Shown one piece after another: positions 25,496-34,290 of a stretch of DNA of 64,000 bases. The position numbers were made by a program, and so were the translations under genes. Below the pieces are notes generated by a model, which was given only the letters and a program-made list of their open reading frames with translations, ran no database searches and was not told the origin of the DNA. Numbering within the stretch: position 1 is the first letter of the stretch; the number at the start of each line of letters is the position of its first letter. The DNA is from a bacterium YEK0313 (GTDB lineage Bacteria > Pseudomonadota > Alphaproteobacteria > Rhizobiales > Phreatobacteraceae): positions 3,125,352 through 3,189,351 of the forward strand of contig CCMO02000001.1 in assembly GCA_000751295.2 (NCBI GenBank). Direction: 5' to 3'.

Positions 25496-25969
25496 GGATC
25501 GGGTCCTTCAGGCAATGCGGCGCGGGGCAGGTGATCCATAGCAAAAGCGAGCCGCGCGACGGCAATGTGGGGTCGACAACACACGATGTGGCAAGTGTTC
25601 GCCAAATCTGGAATGAGTTTAACATGCAGCGTAACGGCGGCAAGACGCTGCTGTCACAATCCACGGCTATGCGGCGGCGAATTTCGACTTCTCCGAGCTT
25701 CCGGACCGGCCGAAAAGGCTGGAATGGACCATGCATGGGCTGGCGGCGCCGAATCGGCGGAACGCGCCGGCGGCGGATGATGCAGGAGGACCGGTCCGCA
25801 CGGCGCCGATTCGCGCCGGGCGGCCATGGCGGCGGGTGCGGCGCCTGGAGAGGGGGCGAGGCTGGCCGCATCCGCGGGCAAAGGCTTGTATCCGCAGCCT
25901 TCGCCGGTTATATAGCCCAGCTTTCCGGACATCCGCCTCAGCCGCGAGGCGCCCGAACAAGGATAACCG
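25496..25969. other. Divergent NYN/rpoZ intergenic region
   Basis: 474 bp without a gene I can support. Several short frames cross it but none has a convincing start, ribosome site or recognisable protein. It is locally AT-richer around 25560-25640, where promoters for both flanking genes could lie. I saw no tRNA or known ncRNA signature. Confidence 0.5.
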
Positions 25970-26356
25970 ATGGCTCGCGTCACCGTCGAAGATTGCATTG
26001 AAAAGGTCGACAATCGGTTCGAGCTGGTGCTGCTCTCCAGCCATCGCGCGCGCATGCTCGCCGCCGGCGCGCCGCTGACCGTGGATCGCGACCGCGACAA
26101 GAACCCGGTCGTGGCGCTGCGCGAGATCGCTGACGCGACCGTGTCGCCGGAGGATCTGAAGGAAGACCTGATCCACTCGCTGCAGAAATATGTCGAGGTC
26201 GACGAGCCCGAGCCGGATGCGGTGCCGATGATCGCTTCGGGCGGCGGCGACCGCGACGACGACGTCGCCCTCGACCGCATGAGCGAGGAGGACCTGCTGC
26301 GCGGCCTCGAAGGCCTGAAGCCGCCGGAGGACACCGACGAGGACGACGGCATGTGA
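25970..26356 (+). CDS. rpoZ: RNA polymerase omega subunit, 128 aa
   Basis: Small core-polymerase subunit that helps beta-prime assembly and forms part of a ppGpp site. The N-terminal half is canonical (MARVTVEDCIEKVDNRFELVLLSSHRARML, then KNPVVALREIADATVS). The C-terminal half is an acidic, probably flexible extension typical of alphaproteobacteria. It ends at a strong intrinsic terminator and precedes rsh, the ppGpp synthetase gene. Confidence 0.97.
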   Translation: MARVTVEDCIEKVDNRFELVLLSSHRARMLAAGAPLTVDRDRDKNPVVALREIADATVSPEDLKEDLIHSLQKYVEVDEPEPDAVPMIASGGGDRDDDVALDRMSEEDLLRGLEGLKPPEDTDEDDGM

Positions 26357-26385
26357 GCCGTCCGCTTCACGGGTTGGAGAATGCC

Positions 26386-26411
26386 AAAGGCGGCCGGTGG
26401 CCGCCTTTTTT
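26386..26411 (+). terminator. Intrinsic terminator of rpoZ
   Basis: AAAGGCGGCC (26386-26395) pairs with GGCCGCCTTT (26399-26408) around GGT, followed by a run of six T (26406-26411). Confidence 0.9.
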
Positions 26412-26658
26412 GCGTGCGCCGCACCGGCGGCCTCCGGGCCTCCGGCGCTGCCTGGTGCCGCGGCGGTTGTTTCCATGGTGCGTTCACATGGCCGATATCG
26501 GGCGGTGACGGACAAGGAAAGACGGGATGAGCGCGCAAACCTGCCCTGATTCCGGCTTTTTTAGCCTTTGCCTTGTGTGATCAGGGCTGAGCAATGATAT
26601 CCGTTAGCCGGGGGCGGTTTTCCGCCGCGGCGACACTCGCAGAGGCAGATAACCGTCC

Positions 26659-28836
26659 ATGATGCGGCAATACGAGCTGGTGGACCGCGTCAAGCGCTAC
26701 AACCCGCAGACCGACGAGGCCCTGCTGGATCGCGCCTATGTCTATGCCATGCTCGCCCATGGCAGCCAGAAGCGGGCCTCCGGCGATCCCTACTTCTCGC
26801 ATCCGCTGGAAGTCGCCGCCATCCTCACCGATCTGAAGCTGGACGATGCCACCATCGTCGCGGCACTGCTGCACGATACGATTGAGGACACGGCGGCGAC
26901 CAAGGAGGACATCCGCGAGAAATTCGGCGAGAACATTGCCGATCTCGTCGACGGGCTGACCAAGCTGAAGAAGCTCGATCTCGTCTCCAAGCAGGCGGTG
27001 CAGGCGGAGAACCTGCGCAAGCTGCTGCTCGCCATCACCTCCGACGTGCGCGTCCTCCTGGTCAAGCTTGCCGACCGGCTGCACAACATGCGCACGCTGC
27101 ACTATGTGCCGGCGGCCAAGCGCGACCGGATCGCCCAGGAAACCCTCGACATCTATGCCCCGCTCGCCGGCCGCATGGGCATGCACGACATGCGCGAGGA
27201 GCTGGAGGACCTGTCGTTCCGCCAGATCAATCCGGAAGCCCATGCCGCCTTGACGGCCAGGCTGGAACGCCAGCGCGAGGCCAATGCCAAGGCGATCGCC
27301 GAGATCGAGACGCAGCTCACCGGCAAGCTCGCCGGCGAGGGCATCGCCGCCGAGGTCTCGGGCCGCGAGAAGCGGCCCTATTCGATCTATCGCAAGATGG
27401 AGCGCAAATCGGTCTCCTTCGAGCAGCTCTCCGACATTGTCGGCTTCCGGGTGATCGTCGAGTGCCTCGCCGACTGCTATCGCGCGGTGGGCGTCATCCA
27501 TACCACCTGGCCGGCCGTGCCGCAGCGGTTCAAGGACTATATCTCCACGCCGAAAGCCAATGACTACCGCTCGATCCACACCACCGTGATCGGGCCGGGC
27601 AGCCAGCGCGTGGAGATGCAGATCCGCACTCGCGCCATGCACGAGGTCGCCGAATACGGCATCGCCGCCCATGCGCTCTACAAGGACGGCGCGGAGCTTT
27701 CGACCTTCGAGAATGAAAGCCGGGCCTATGCCTGGCTGCGCTACACGGTGGAGACGCTCGCCCACGGCTCCAATCCGGAAGAATTCCTCGAACATACCAA
27801 GCTCGAGCTGTTCTCCGACCAGGTCTATTGCTTCACCCCGAAGGGCCGGCTGATCGCCCTGCCGCGCAAGGCGATCTGCATCGACTTCGCCTATGCCGTG
27901 CACACCGACATCGGCAATCACTGCTCCCGCGCGCGCATCAACGGCGTCGAGCGACCGCTGGTCACCGAGCTGCAGAACGGCGACGAGGTCGAGATCATCA
28001 CCGATCCCAACGCGACGCCGTCGCCGGCCTGGGAGAGCATCGTGGTCACCGGCCGGGCCCGTTCGGCGATCCGCCGCGCGACGCGCGCCGCGACCCGCGC
28101 GCAATATCTCGAGCTTGGCCGGCGCATCGTGCAGAACCTGTTCACCCGGGCGGGCAAGCCGTTTTCGGACGAACTGATCAAGCCCGGCCTGAAGCGCCTC
28201 GCGCGGGCCTCCGTCGAGGACGTCTACTGGGCGGTGGGGCGCGACGAGATCCCGCCCGATGATGTCCTGAAGGCGGTCCACCCCGACTTCAAGGGCACCG
28301 TGCCGCTCGGCCCGAAGCCTGGCGAGGGCTGGTTTGGCGTGGGCGGTGCCGATTCGCTGAAGTTCCAGGTGCCGGAGACCGAGGGCGCGATTCCGATCCG
28401 CGGCATCAATTTCGACCTGCCGGTGCGCTTCGCCGCCGACGGCGGCGCCGTGCCGGGCGACCGCATTGTCGGCATCATGACACCGGGCGAGGGCATCACC
28501 ATCTATCCGATCCAGTCGCCGGCGCTCGCGGCCTACGACAACGAGCCGGAGCGCTGGCTCGACGTTCGCTGGGACATCGACGAGAACAAGCCGTCGCGCT
28601 ATCCCGTGCGCATCGCGGTGAAATCGCGGAACGAGCCGGGCTCGCTCGCCCGCATCACCCAGGTGATCGCGGACAATGACGGCAATATCGACAATCTGCG
28701 CATGCAGCGCAAAACCGCCGACTACACCGACGTGATGATCGACGTCGAGGTCTGGGACCTGAAGCACCTCAACGCCATTATCGGCGGCATCAAGAGCCTG
28801 CCGATGGCGGCGGATGCGCTGCGGGTCTTCGAGTAG
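26659..28836 (+). CDS. rsh: Bifunctional (p)ppGpp synthetase/hydrolase, 725 aa
   Basis: Stringent-response enzyme. The N-terminal HD hydrolase domain has YFSHPLEVAAIL and ALLHDTIEDT. The synthetase domain has SIYRKMERK and PKANDYRSIHTTV, then a TGS domain (FTPKGRLIALPRKAICIDFAYAVHTDIG), a helical region and a C-terminal ACT domain (VKSRNEPGSLARITQVIADNDGNI). Both active sites look intact, as expected for the single long Rsh of Hyphomicrobiales. Two ATG codons are adjacent (26659 and 26662). A terminator separates it from rpoZ, so it has its own promoter in the 250-bp gap. Confidence 0.96.
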   Translation: MMRQYELVDRVKRYNPQTDEALLDRAYVYAMLAHGSQKRASGDPYFSHPLEVAAILTDLKLDDATIVAALLHDTIEDTAATKEDIREKFGENIADLVDGLTKLKKLDLVSKQAVQAENLRKLLLAITSDVRVLLVKLADRLHNMRTLHYVPAAKRDRIAQETLDIYAPLAGRMGMHDMREELEDLSFRQINPEAHAALTARLERQREANAKAIAEIETQLTGKLAGEGIAAEVSGREKRPYSIYRKMERKSVSFEQLSDIVGFRVIVECLADCYRAVGVIHTTWPAVPQRFKDYISTPKANDYRSIHTTVIGPGSQRVEMQIRTRAMHEVAEYGIAAHALYKDGAELSTFENESRAYAWLRYTVETLAHGSNPEEFLEHTKLELFSDQVYCFTPKGRLIALPRKAICIDFAYAVHTDIGNHCSRARINGVERPLVTELQNGDEVEIITDPNATPSPAWESIVVTGRARSAIRRATRAATRAQYLELGRRIVQNLFTRAGKPFSDELIKPGLKRLARASVEDVYWAVGRDEIPPDDVLKAVHPDFKGTVPLGPKPGEGWFGVGGADSLKFQVPETEGAIPIRGINFDLPVRFAADGGAVPGDRIVGIMTPGEGITIYPIQSPALAAYDNEPERWLDVRWDIDENKPSRYPVRIAVKSRNEPGSLARITQVIADNDGNIDNLRMQRKTADYTDVMIDVEVWDLKHLNAIIGGIKSLPMAADALRVFE

Positions 28837-28961
28837 CCGCAAACGCCAAAATGGGCCCGCGCCACGAGGCGCCGTCAGAATGATCGGCTGCGAGGTTGAC
28901 AGACGGGTTGGTTCGGCGTTGATCCGCCAATGTCGTGATCATCTCGGAAAGGTGCATGGCA

Positions 28962-29140
28962 ACGAGGCTCGCCGTCCTGCGAAGCTCGCTGCGCTCGCAT
29001 CTCAGGATGAGGAATGTTGGGCATTGCATCAGTCTGGTCGCAGATCGGGCGGGGCGCCGTCGGGAGCGCGAATGCGCGCGGTGCCAGTCTCCAGCTTCCT
29101 CATCCTGAGATGCGAGCCGAAGGCGAGGCTCGAAGCACGG
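28962..29140. repeat. Palindromic intergenic element, copy 1
   Basis: The left arm runs from ACGAGGCTCGC (28962) to CTCAGGATGAGG (29012), the right arm from CCTCATCCTGAG (29098) to about 29140. The inner 19 bp of each arm (28994-29012 and 29098-29116) are perfect inverted copies. The arms enclose 85 bp. A second element with the same arm design and spacing lies at 46107-46276. No gene is interrupted; it fills the rsh-pyrE gap. Looks like a REP/MITE-type repeat. Confidence 0.8.
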
Positions 29141-29276
29141 CCGAGCGCGCTGCAGCGCATGTCGGCCGGCGATGATTGCGGTTTGAGCGTGGTCTTCGGG
29201 CCGGTCTTCGCGTCGTGGCTGTCATGATGCGATGTCTGACGAAGGGCACGGGATTCCAACACGAACCGAGACACCC

Positions 29277-29870
29277 ATGACACCTGACGACGTGCTCGCC
29301 GAATTCCGCGCCGCCGGCGCTCTGCTCGAAGGCCATTTCATCCTGTCCTCGGGGCGGCGCAGCCCGGTCTTCCTGCAGAAGATGTTCGTCTTCCAGGATC
29401 CGGAGCGCACGGCGCGGCTCTGCGCCGCGCTGGCCGACAAGGTGAGGGCGACCTTCGGCAAGATCGACTATGTCGTCTCGCCCGCCGTCGGCGGCATCGT
29501 TCCCGGCTACGAGACCGCCCGGCAGCTCGGCGCCAAGGCGATCTTCGTCGAGCGCGAGGACGGCCGCTTCAAGCTGCGCCGCGGCTTCGAGATTCCCGCC
29601 GGCGCGCGCGTTCTGGTGGTCGAGGATATCGTCACGACCGGCCTTTCGACGCGCGAGTGCCTGGAGGCGATCACCGGTCATGCCGGCGTCACCGTCGGCG
29701 CGGCGGTGCTGGTCGACCGGTCCGGCGGCAAGGTCGATGTCGGCGTGCCCATGGTTTCGCTGCTGTCCTGGCATGTGCCGGACTTTCCCGCCGACGACCT
29801 GCCGCCGGAGCTCGCGGTCCTGCCGGCGGTGAAGCCGGGTTCGCGCGGCATCCAGGGAGCCAAGGCTTGA
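29277..29870 (+). CDS. pyrE: Orotate phosphoribosyltransferase, 197 aa
   Basis: Pyrimidine synthesis: joins orotate to PRPP giving OMP. It has the N-terminal GALLEGHFILSSGRRSPVFLQK, the VSPAVGGIVPGYETARQLG block and the PRPP loop VLVVEDIVTTGLST. I chose ATG 29277 (MTPDDVLAEF), the usual start of alphaproteobacterial PyrE; an upstream ATG at 29232 would add 15 non-conserved residues. Its stop overlaps a TTG start of the next gene, so expression is coupled. Confidence 0.95.
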   Translation: MTPDDVLAEFRAAGALLEGHFILSSGRRSPVFLQKMFVFQDPERTARLCAALADKVRATFGKIDYVVSPAVGGIVPGYETARQLGAKAIFVEREDGRFKLRRGFEIPAGARVLVVEDIVTTGLSTRECLEAITGHAGVTVGAAVLVDRSGGKVDVGVPMVSLLSWHVPDFPADDLPPELAVLPAVKPGSRGIQGAKA

Positions 29871-30322
29871 CCTTCCAGACGCCGGAGCTTCCGCCGTCGC
29901 GCACGCGCATGATCGTCGGGCTGTTCGTCGTGGTGCTCGGCCTCGTCGTGCTGGCGCCCAATCTCTGGCCGCTCGTCCACTACTGGCGCGCCGATGCGAG
30001 CGAGGCGGTGAATGCGCGCTGGGTGTCCTCGGTCGTCACCCATTCCTCGCGCGACACGGTCTCCGTGCCGGCTTACGCCTTCGAGCGGCGCATCGGCCCC
30101 ATGGTGCAGGACTGCCGCATCGACCTGCCGCAATACCGCCACGCGCCGGACGGCAAGCCGGTGTTTGAAAACCTGCGGCTGGTGGTCGGCGCGACCTGCG
30201 ACGACGTGATCGTGCTCGACGACCCGCCGCGGGAGCGCATTCCTCTGGTGCTGCTCGGACTGGCCATCACGATCGGCGGTATCGTGCTGACCGTGCTCGC
30301 GACGCGGAGGCGCAGGCGATGA
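29867..30322 (+). CDS. Membrane-anchored protein between pyrE and acpS, 151 aa
   Basis: Probably starts at TTG 29867, overlapping the pyrE stop, with GGGAG about 8 bases upstream; ATG 29909 is an alternative. One hydrophobic helix near residues 15-38 and another at about 126-146 flank a roughly 85-residue extracytoplasmic region with two cysteines (DCRID, ATCDD). The C terminus is RRRRR, retained inside. No family recognised. Its stop overlaps the acpS start by four bases (ATGA), so it is locked into a pyrE-X-acpS operon. Confidence 0.72.
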   Translation: MTFQTPELPPSRTRMIVGLFVVVLGLVVLAPNLWPLVHYWRADASEAVNARWVSSVVTHSSRDTVSVPAYAFERRIGPMVQDCRIDLPQYRHAPDGKPVFENLRLVVGATCDDVIVLDDPPRERIPLVLLGLAITIGGIVLTVLATRRRRR

Positions 30323-30726
30323 TCCTCGGCATCGGCTCCGATCTCTGCGACATCAGGCGGATCGAGAAGTCGATCGAACGCCATGGCGAGCGGTTCACGC
30401 ACCGCCTGTTCACCGAGCGCGAGCGGGCGCGCGCGGAAGGCCGGGCGCACCGGGCGTCGACCTATGCCAAGCGTTTCGCCGCCAAGGAGGCTTGCGCCAA
30501 GGCGCTCGGCACCGGCATCCGCAGCGGCGTCTTCTGGCGCGACATGGGGGTTGCCAATCTGCCCTCGGGGCAGCCGACCATGGAGCTGACCAATGGCGCG
30601 CAGGCGCGGCTCGAGGCCATGACCCCGCCAGGCCACCGCGCGGTCATCCATTTGACGATCACCGACGAATATCCGCTGGCCCAGGCCTTCGTCGTCATCT
30701 CGGCGGTACCCGTGGCGGTGGGTTAG
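30319..30726 (+). CDS. acpS: Holo-[acyl-carrier-protein] synthase, 135 aa
   Basis: Moves the 4'-phosphopantetheine group from CoA to apo-ACP. It has the AcpS-type motifs ILGIGSDLCDIRRIEKSI (Mg-binding Asp) and YAKRFAAKEACAKALGTGI, and normal length. It overlaps the upstream gene by four bases. In many Hyphomicrobiales acpS is followed by lepB-rnc-era; here a secreted protein and a permease follow instead, so that block is broken or elsewhere. Confidence 0.96.
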   Translation: MILGIGSDLCDIRRIEKSIERHGERFTHRLFTERERARAEGRAHRASTYAKRFAAKEACAKALGTGIRSGVFWRDMGVANLPSGQPTMELTNGAQARLEAMTPPGHRAVIHLTITDEYPLAQAFVVISAVPVAVG

Positions 30727-30752
30727 GCTCTCGCGCGGGCCGGCAATCAAGC

Positions 30753-30767
30753 TGAACGCCCGTTCAT
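30753..30767. promoter_or_regulatory. Palindrome TGAACGCCCGTTCAT
   Basis: Perfect arms TGAAC/GTTCA around GCCC, 144 bp before the small secreted-protein gene at 30911. An almost identical site lies at 40440-40454. The form resembles a TetR-type operator. Confidence 0.4.
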
Positions 30768-30910
30768 GGCGGCGCCACGATATGGTCACCGTCCATTCAG
30801 GCGGGGTTCAAGCCGCCCCTTCTAGTCTCTGCCCCAAGGTTCGATCAGGAAGTTCGAAGTCGAGGCGCGAGGCGCCACGGAGCTTCCGGCGACCAGAAAG
30901 GGGCATGACA

Positions 30911-31294
30911 ATGCTGACCCAAGCTTTCAAATCGCGAGGCCTGAAGGCCACGGTGGCCGGTCTTGTGGTGGCCGCCGGTGTCGCGACCAGCATCACGCCG
31001 GCATCCGCCCAATATTATCGTCGCCATCATCACCATGGCGGCAACGGCGCGGCCGTCGGCGCCGGCATCGCGCTCGGCATCATCGGCCTTGCCGCTGGTG
31101 CCGCGATCGCCGCGGAGAACAACCGGCGCTACGAGGAAACCTATTATCCGCCGCGCCGCTATTATGGCGGCGGCTACTATACCGCGCCGCCGCGCGCCTA
31201 CTATTACGACGAAGCCCCGCCGCCGCGGGTCTATTACGAGCGTCCGGCCCGCAACTTCTACACGCCGGGCAGCAACATGGAATATTACGATTGA
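30911..31294 (+). CDS. Secreted His/Gly/Tyr-rich protein, 127 aa
   Basis: A signal peptide (MLTQAFKSRGLKATVAGLVV, cleavage near ITPASAQ) is followed by a YYRRHHHHGG metal-binding-like stretch. Next comes a Gly/Ala hydrophobic segment (about 50-70, GAGIALGIIGLAAGAAIAA), then Tyr/Pro/Arg-rich sequence. The hydrophobic segment suggests membrane attachment. I preferred ATG 30911 over 30905 because AAAGGGG (30897-30903) then sits 7 bases away. It ends at a strong terminator. Function unknown; it resembles the small protein encoded at 3992-4294 in composition only. Confidence 0.7.
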   Translation: MLTQAFKSRGLKATVAGLVVAAGVATSITPASAQYYRRHHHHGGNGAAVGAGIALGIIGLAAGAAIAAENNRRYEETYYPPRRYYGGGYYTAPPRAYYYDEAPPPRVYYERPARNFYTPGSNMEYYD

Positions 31295-31331
31295 TCGGCG
31301 CGGCCGGGCGGACGGCCCGCCGGCAATCGGA

Positions 31332-31360
31332 GGGCGCGGTCGCAAGACCGCGCCCTTTTT
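31332..31360 (+). terminator. Intrinsic terminator with GCAA tetraloop
   Basis: GGGCGCGGTC (31332-31341) pairs with GACCGCGCCC (31346-31355) around GCAA, then five T (31356-31360). Confidence 0.9.
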
Positions 31361-31375
31361 CGTGCCGCCACGGCG

Positions 31376-32302
31376 TCAACTCACCAGGTTGAGCGCGAGC
31401 GGAATGGTGACGACGGCGAGCAGCGTCTGCACGGTCAGGATCTCCGCCATCAGCGGCGCATCGCCGCCCATGTGGCGGGCGAGGATATAGGATCCCGAGG
31501 CGGTCGGCATGGCGGCGCAAAGCACGGCGACCTGCAGCGGCACGCCGGAGACGCCGAGCGCGATGCAGACCGAGCCGACCATGGTCGGCATCAGCACGAG
31601 CTTCAGCGCGCAGCAGAGCCACGTCAGGCCGCGCGGCCGGAATGCCGCCTTGACGTCGAGCCCGGCGCCGACGAGCAGCAGTCCGGCGCCGAGCGCGGCC
31701 TGGCCGAGAATGTCGCCGAAGCGGACGAGAATCAGCGGCAGCTGCAGGCCGAGCGCATTGATCGCGATGCCGATCGCCGAGGACCAGATGAACGGATTGG
31801 CGATCAGCGTCTTCAGCGTCGGCCCAAGCACGATCGGCCGGCCCTGCGCATAGCGCTGCAGCATGATGACCGCGAGCACGTTGAGCAGAGGGATCATCGC
31901 GGCGACCGCGATCGCCGTGAGCGTCAGGCCAACGCTCGCATGCAGCGCACCGGCGGTCGCGATGGCGACGAAGGAATTCCAGCGCGTCGCCCCCTGGAAC
32001 ACCGAGGTGAAGGACGTGTCGCTCATGCCGAACAGGCGGGCGAGCAGAGGCCGCAGCGCGAGAAGCAGCGCGGCCATGGCGAGGATCGCGCCGATCAGCG
32101 CCACGCCGACCTCGACCACCGGCACGCGCGTCAGATCCGCCTTGGCCAGCGTCATGATGATGACCGCCGGGAAGAACACGTAGTAGGTCGCCCGTTCGAG
32201 TCCGTTCCAGCCGCCCGTGTCCATCAGGTTCTGCGCGCGCAACAGCGCGCCGAGCACGATGATCAGAAAGACCGGGGCAAGACTGGCAATGACGAGGGAC
32301 AT
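31376..32302 (-). CDS. AEC (auxin efflux carrier) family permease, 308 aa
   Basis: About ten hydrophobic helices in the two-halves AEC pattern. Features include the N-terminal VFLIIVLGALLRAQNLM, the FQGATRWNSFVAIATAG pore-like segment and the C-terminal AAMPTASGSYILARHMGGD motif. AEC members export or exchange organic acids such as malate in bacteria; the substrate here is not predictable. Start ATG 32302; an upstream frame adds an Arg-rich leader that is not plausible. It converges on the gene at 30911, sharing the terminator area. Confidence 0.9.
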   Translation of the reverse strand: MSLVIASLAPVFLIIVLGALLRAQNLMDTGGWNGLERATYYVFFPAVIIMTLAKADLTRVPVVEVGVALIGAILAMAALLLALRPLLARLFGMSDTSFTSVFQGATRWNSFVAIATAGALHASVGLTLTAIAVAAMIPLLNVLAVIMLQRYAQGRPIVLGPTLKTLIANPFIWSSAIGIAINALGLQLPLILVRFGDILGQAALGAGLLLVGAGLDVKAAFRPRGLTWLCCALKLVLMPTMVGSVCIALGVSGVPLQVAVLCAAMPTASGSYILARHMGGDAPLMAEILTVQTLLAVVTIPLALNLVS

Positions 32303-32674
32303 GGGGCTCGGGCCGGGGCGGGAAGGCGGTCTTGCATCACGACGCGCCCGGGCGCGCAAGCTGATTTGGCGCATGGCGGCCGCTTCACGCTGTGCCGCAC
32401 TCGCTTCCGGCCGCCGGGCAGGCTATATCGCGGGTCTTCCGCCGGCGCATCGTTTCGAGTTTCCTTGTCGTTGCCTGCGCCGCTCTCCGGGCCGGTGTCA
32501 TGTTCATCCGGCATTCGCGGCTCCCCGCCTGGTTCAGGCGGCGCGCGAATGGCGAACCGAAGCTGATGCCGGCGTCAATCAGCTCCTGGCGCCCGCTCAC
32601 GCGGGAATTCGCCCGGGCACGTGTCATCGCGCGTCTTGGCCATTCCGGTTCCGGGACGCTCACCGAGGTCCGAC
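32303..32674. other. Divergent AEC/cfa intergenic region
   Basis: 372 bp without a supportable gene. Short frames exist on both strands but lack ribosome sites or recognisable products. No RNA gene seen. Confidence 0.45.
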
Positions 32675-33922
32675 ATGAGCATGCTCGCCCATCTTCTGTC
32701 CCGCTTCGTCCGCAACGGCCGGCTCACCGTGCTGCACCATGACGGCAGCCGGGAAAGCTTCGGTTCCGGCGAGAACGGGCCGGACGTGACGGTGAAGCTG
32801 CACGACGGCAAGGTCCAGCGCGAATTGTTCTTCAACCCCGAGCTTGCCTCGGCCGAGGCCTATATGGACGGCCGGCTGACGATCGAGAACGGCGGCAAGG
32901 TCTTCGACCTGCTCATGCTGTTCTCGGTCAACCGCTCGGGGCTCGGCTCGCATCCGGTTCAGCAGGCGCTGCGCAAGGTCTGGCGGGCCGTGAAGCGCCG
33001 GCAGCAGTCGAACAAGCTCGGCCAGGCGGCGTCGAACGTCTCGAGCCACTACGACCATCCGAGAGCCTTCTACGAGCTCTGGCTCGACGAGACGATGAGC
33101 TATTCCTGCGCCTATTTCGAGCGACCGGAGACGCCGCTGAAGGATGCGCAGATCGCCAAGATGCGCCATATCGCGGCCAAGCTGCGGCTGGAGCCGGGCA
33201 TGACGGTCGCCGAGATCGGCTCCGGCTGGGGTGGGCTGGCGACCTATCTCGCGGCGGTCTGCGACGTGCACGTCACCGCGATCAACGTCTCGCCGGACCA
33301 GCTCGCCGCGTCGAAGGACAGGGTGGCCCAGGCCGGTGTCGCCGACCGTGTCACCTTCTTCGAGAAGGACTATCGGGAGCTCGCGGGCCGGTTCGACCGG
33401 ATCGTCTCGGTCGGCATGATGGAACATGTGGGCGTTGCCCATTTCGACGACTATTTCTCGACCGTCCGGCGGCTGCTCAACGATGGCGGCTATGCCATGA
33501 TCCATGCCATCGGCCGCATGTCGCCGCCCGGCACGACCGCGCCTTTCATCCGCAAATACATCTTCCCCGGCGGCTATGTGCCGGCGCTGTCGGAAGTCTT
33601 CGCCTCGACCGAGCGCACCGGTCTGTGGGTCGACGACTGCGAGGTGCTGCGCCTGCACTATTATTGGACCATCAAGGCCTGGCGCGAGAATTTCGAGGCC
33701 GTGCGCGACAAGGTCGTTGCCATGCAGGGTGAGCGTTTCGCCCGGATGTGGGAGTTCTACCTGTCGGCGGTGGAGCTCGGCTTCCTGCACGGCTCGAACA
33801 TGGTCTACCAGCTCCTCCTGTCGGTGACGCGCGATGCTGTGCCGGTTCACCGCGACTTCATCACCCATGCCGAGGCACTGCTGAAGGAGCGGGAGGCGAA
33901 GCTGCCATGGTCGTCCACCTGA
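32675..33922 (+). CDS. cfa: Cyclopropane-fatty-acyl-phospholipid synthase, 415 aa
   Basis: Adds a methylene bridge from S-adenosylmethionine across the double bond of membrane unsaturated fatty acids. The N-terminal lipid-binding part (about 1-125) is followed by the methyltransferase core: SHYDHPRAFYELWLDETMSYSCAYF, the SAM loop AEIGSGWGGLA, and VGMMEHVGVAHFDDYF. GAGGT precedes ATG 32675. The stop lies 16 bp inside acyP, so the two genes are coupled. Confidence 0.95.
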   Translation: MSMLAHLLSRFVRNGRLTVLHHDGSRESFGSGENGPDVTVKLHDGKVQRELFFNPELASAEAYMDGRLTIENGGKVFDLLMLFSVNRSGLGSHPVQQALRKVWRAVKRRQQSNKLGQAASNVSSHYDHPRAFYELWLDETMSYSCAYFERPETPLKDAQIAKMRHIAAKLRLEPGMTVAEIGSGWGGLATYLAAVCDVHVTAINVSPDQLAASKDRVAQAGVADRVTFFEKDYRELAGRFDRIVSVGMMEHVGVAHFDDYFSTVRRLLNDGGYAMIHAIGRMSPPGTTAPFIRKYIFPGGYVPALSEVFASTERTGLWVDDCEVLRLHYYWTIKAWRENFEAVRDKVVAMQGERFARMWEFYLSAVELGFLHGSNMVYQLLLSVTRDAVPVHRDFITHAEALLKEREAKLPWSST

Positions 33923-34197
33923 TCATTTCCGGCCGGGTCCAGGGGGTCGGCTACCGCCAGTGGCTGCGCCGTCAAGCCGAGGCCCGCGGCGTGTCGGGCT
34001 GGGTGCGCAATCGCCTGGACGAGACGGTCGAGGCCGTGCTGGCAGGCGAGGCGGCGGCGGTCGAGGCCGTCGCCGTCGCTGCGATGAACGGGCCGCTCGG
34101 CGCCAAGGTCGACCGCATCGACCGGCGGCCGGCCGAAGCCGGCGCGTGGAACGAGGGTGCGCAGCAGCAGGGGTTCGAAATCCGGCCGACGGTTTGA
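33907..34197 (+). CDS. acyP: Acylphosphatase, 96 aa
   Basis: Small enzyme hydrolysing acyl phosphates. It has the signature GRVQGVGYRQWLRRQA with the catalytic Arg, GWVRNRLDETVEAVLAG with the catalytic Asn, and a complete alpha/beta length. It starts at ATG 33907, overlapping the 3' end of cfa by 16 bp. The physiological substrate is unclear, as for the family. Confidence 0.95.
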   Translation: MVVHLIISGRVQGVGYRQWLRRQAEARGVSGWVRNRLDETVEAVLAGEAAAVEAVAVAAMNGPLGAKVDRIDRRPAEAGAWNEGAQQQGFEIRPTV

Positions 34198-34203
34198 AAA
34201 AGC

Positions 34204-34232
34204 AGCACACATGACGTAACGTCATGTGTGCT
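34204..34232. repeat. Perfect 29-bp palindrome
   Basis: Arms of 14 bp (AGCACACATGACGT and its exact complement) around a single central A at 34218. It is AT-richer than its surroundings and sits 7 bp after acyP and 58 bp before the SPFH gene. On the minus strand a short T-run follows it (complement of GAAAAAG at 34196-34202), as in an antisense-direction terminator. On the plus strand no T-run follows. Confidence 0.75.
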
Positions 34233-34290
34233 GGAATCCGGTCGAGGGCCGGGATCGACATCCCGGGCAGCCGGCGAACCCAACGGAGCG

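Noticed and set aside
25496..25969. Possible small RNA or small gene between the NYN gene and rpoZ.
   Set aside because: No frame has a credible start and ribosome site, and I saw no hairpin with T-tract or known RNA motif.
34165..34190. GGGGTTCGAAATCCG as a tRNA T-arm or integration site.
   Set aside because: It lies inside acyP and no acceptor or anticodon arms surround it.
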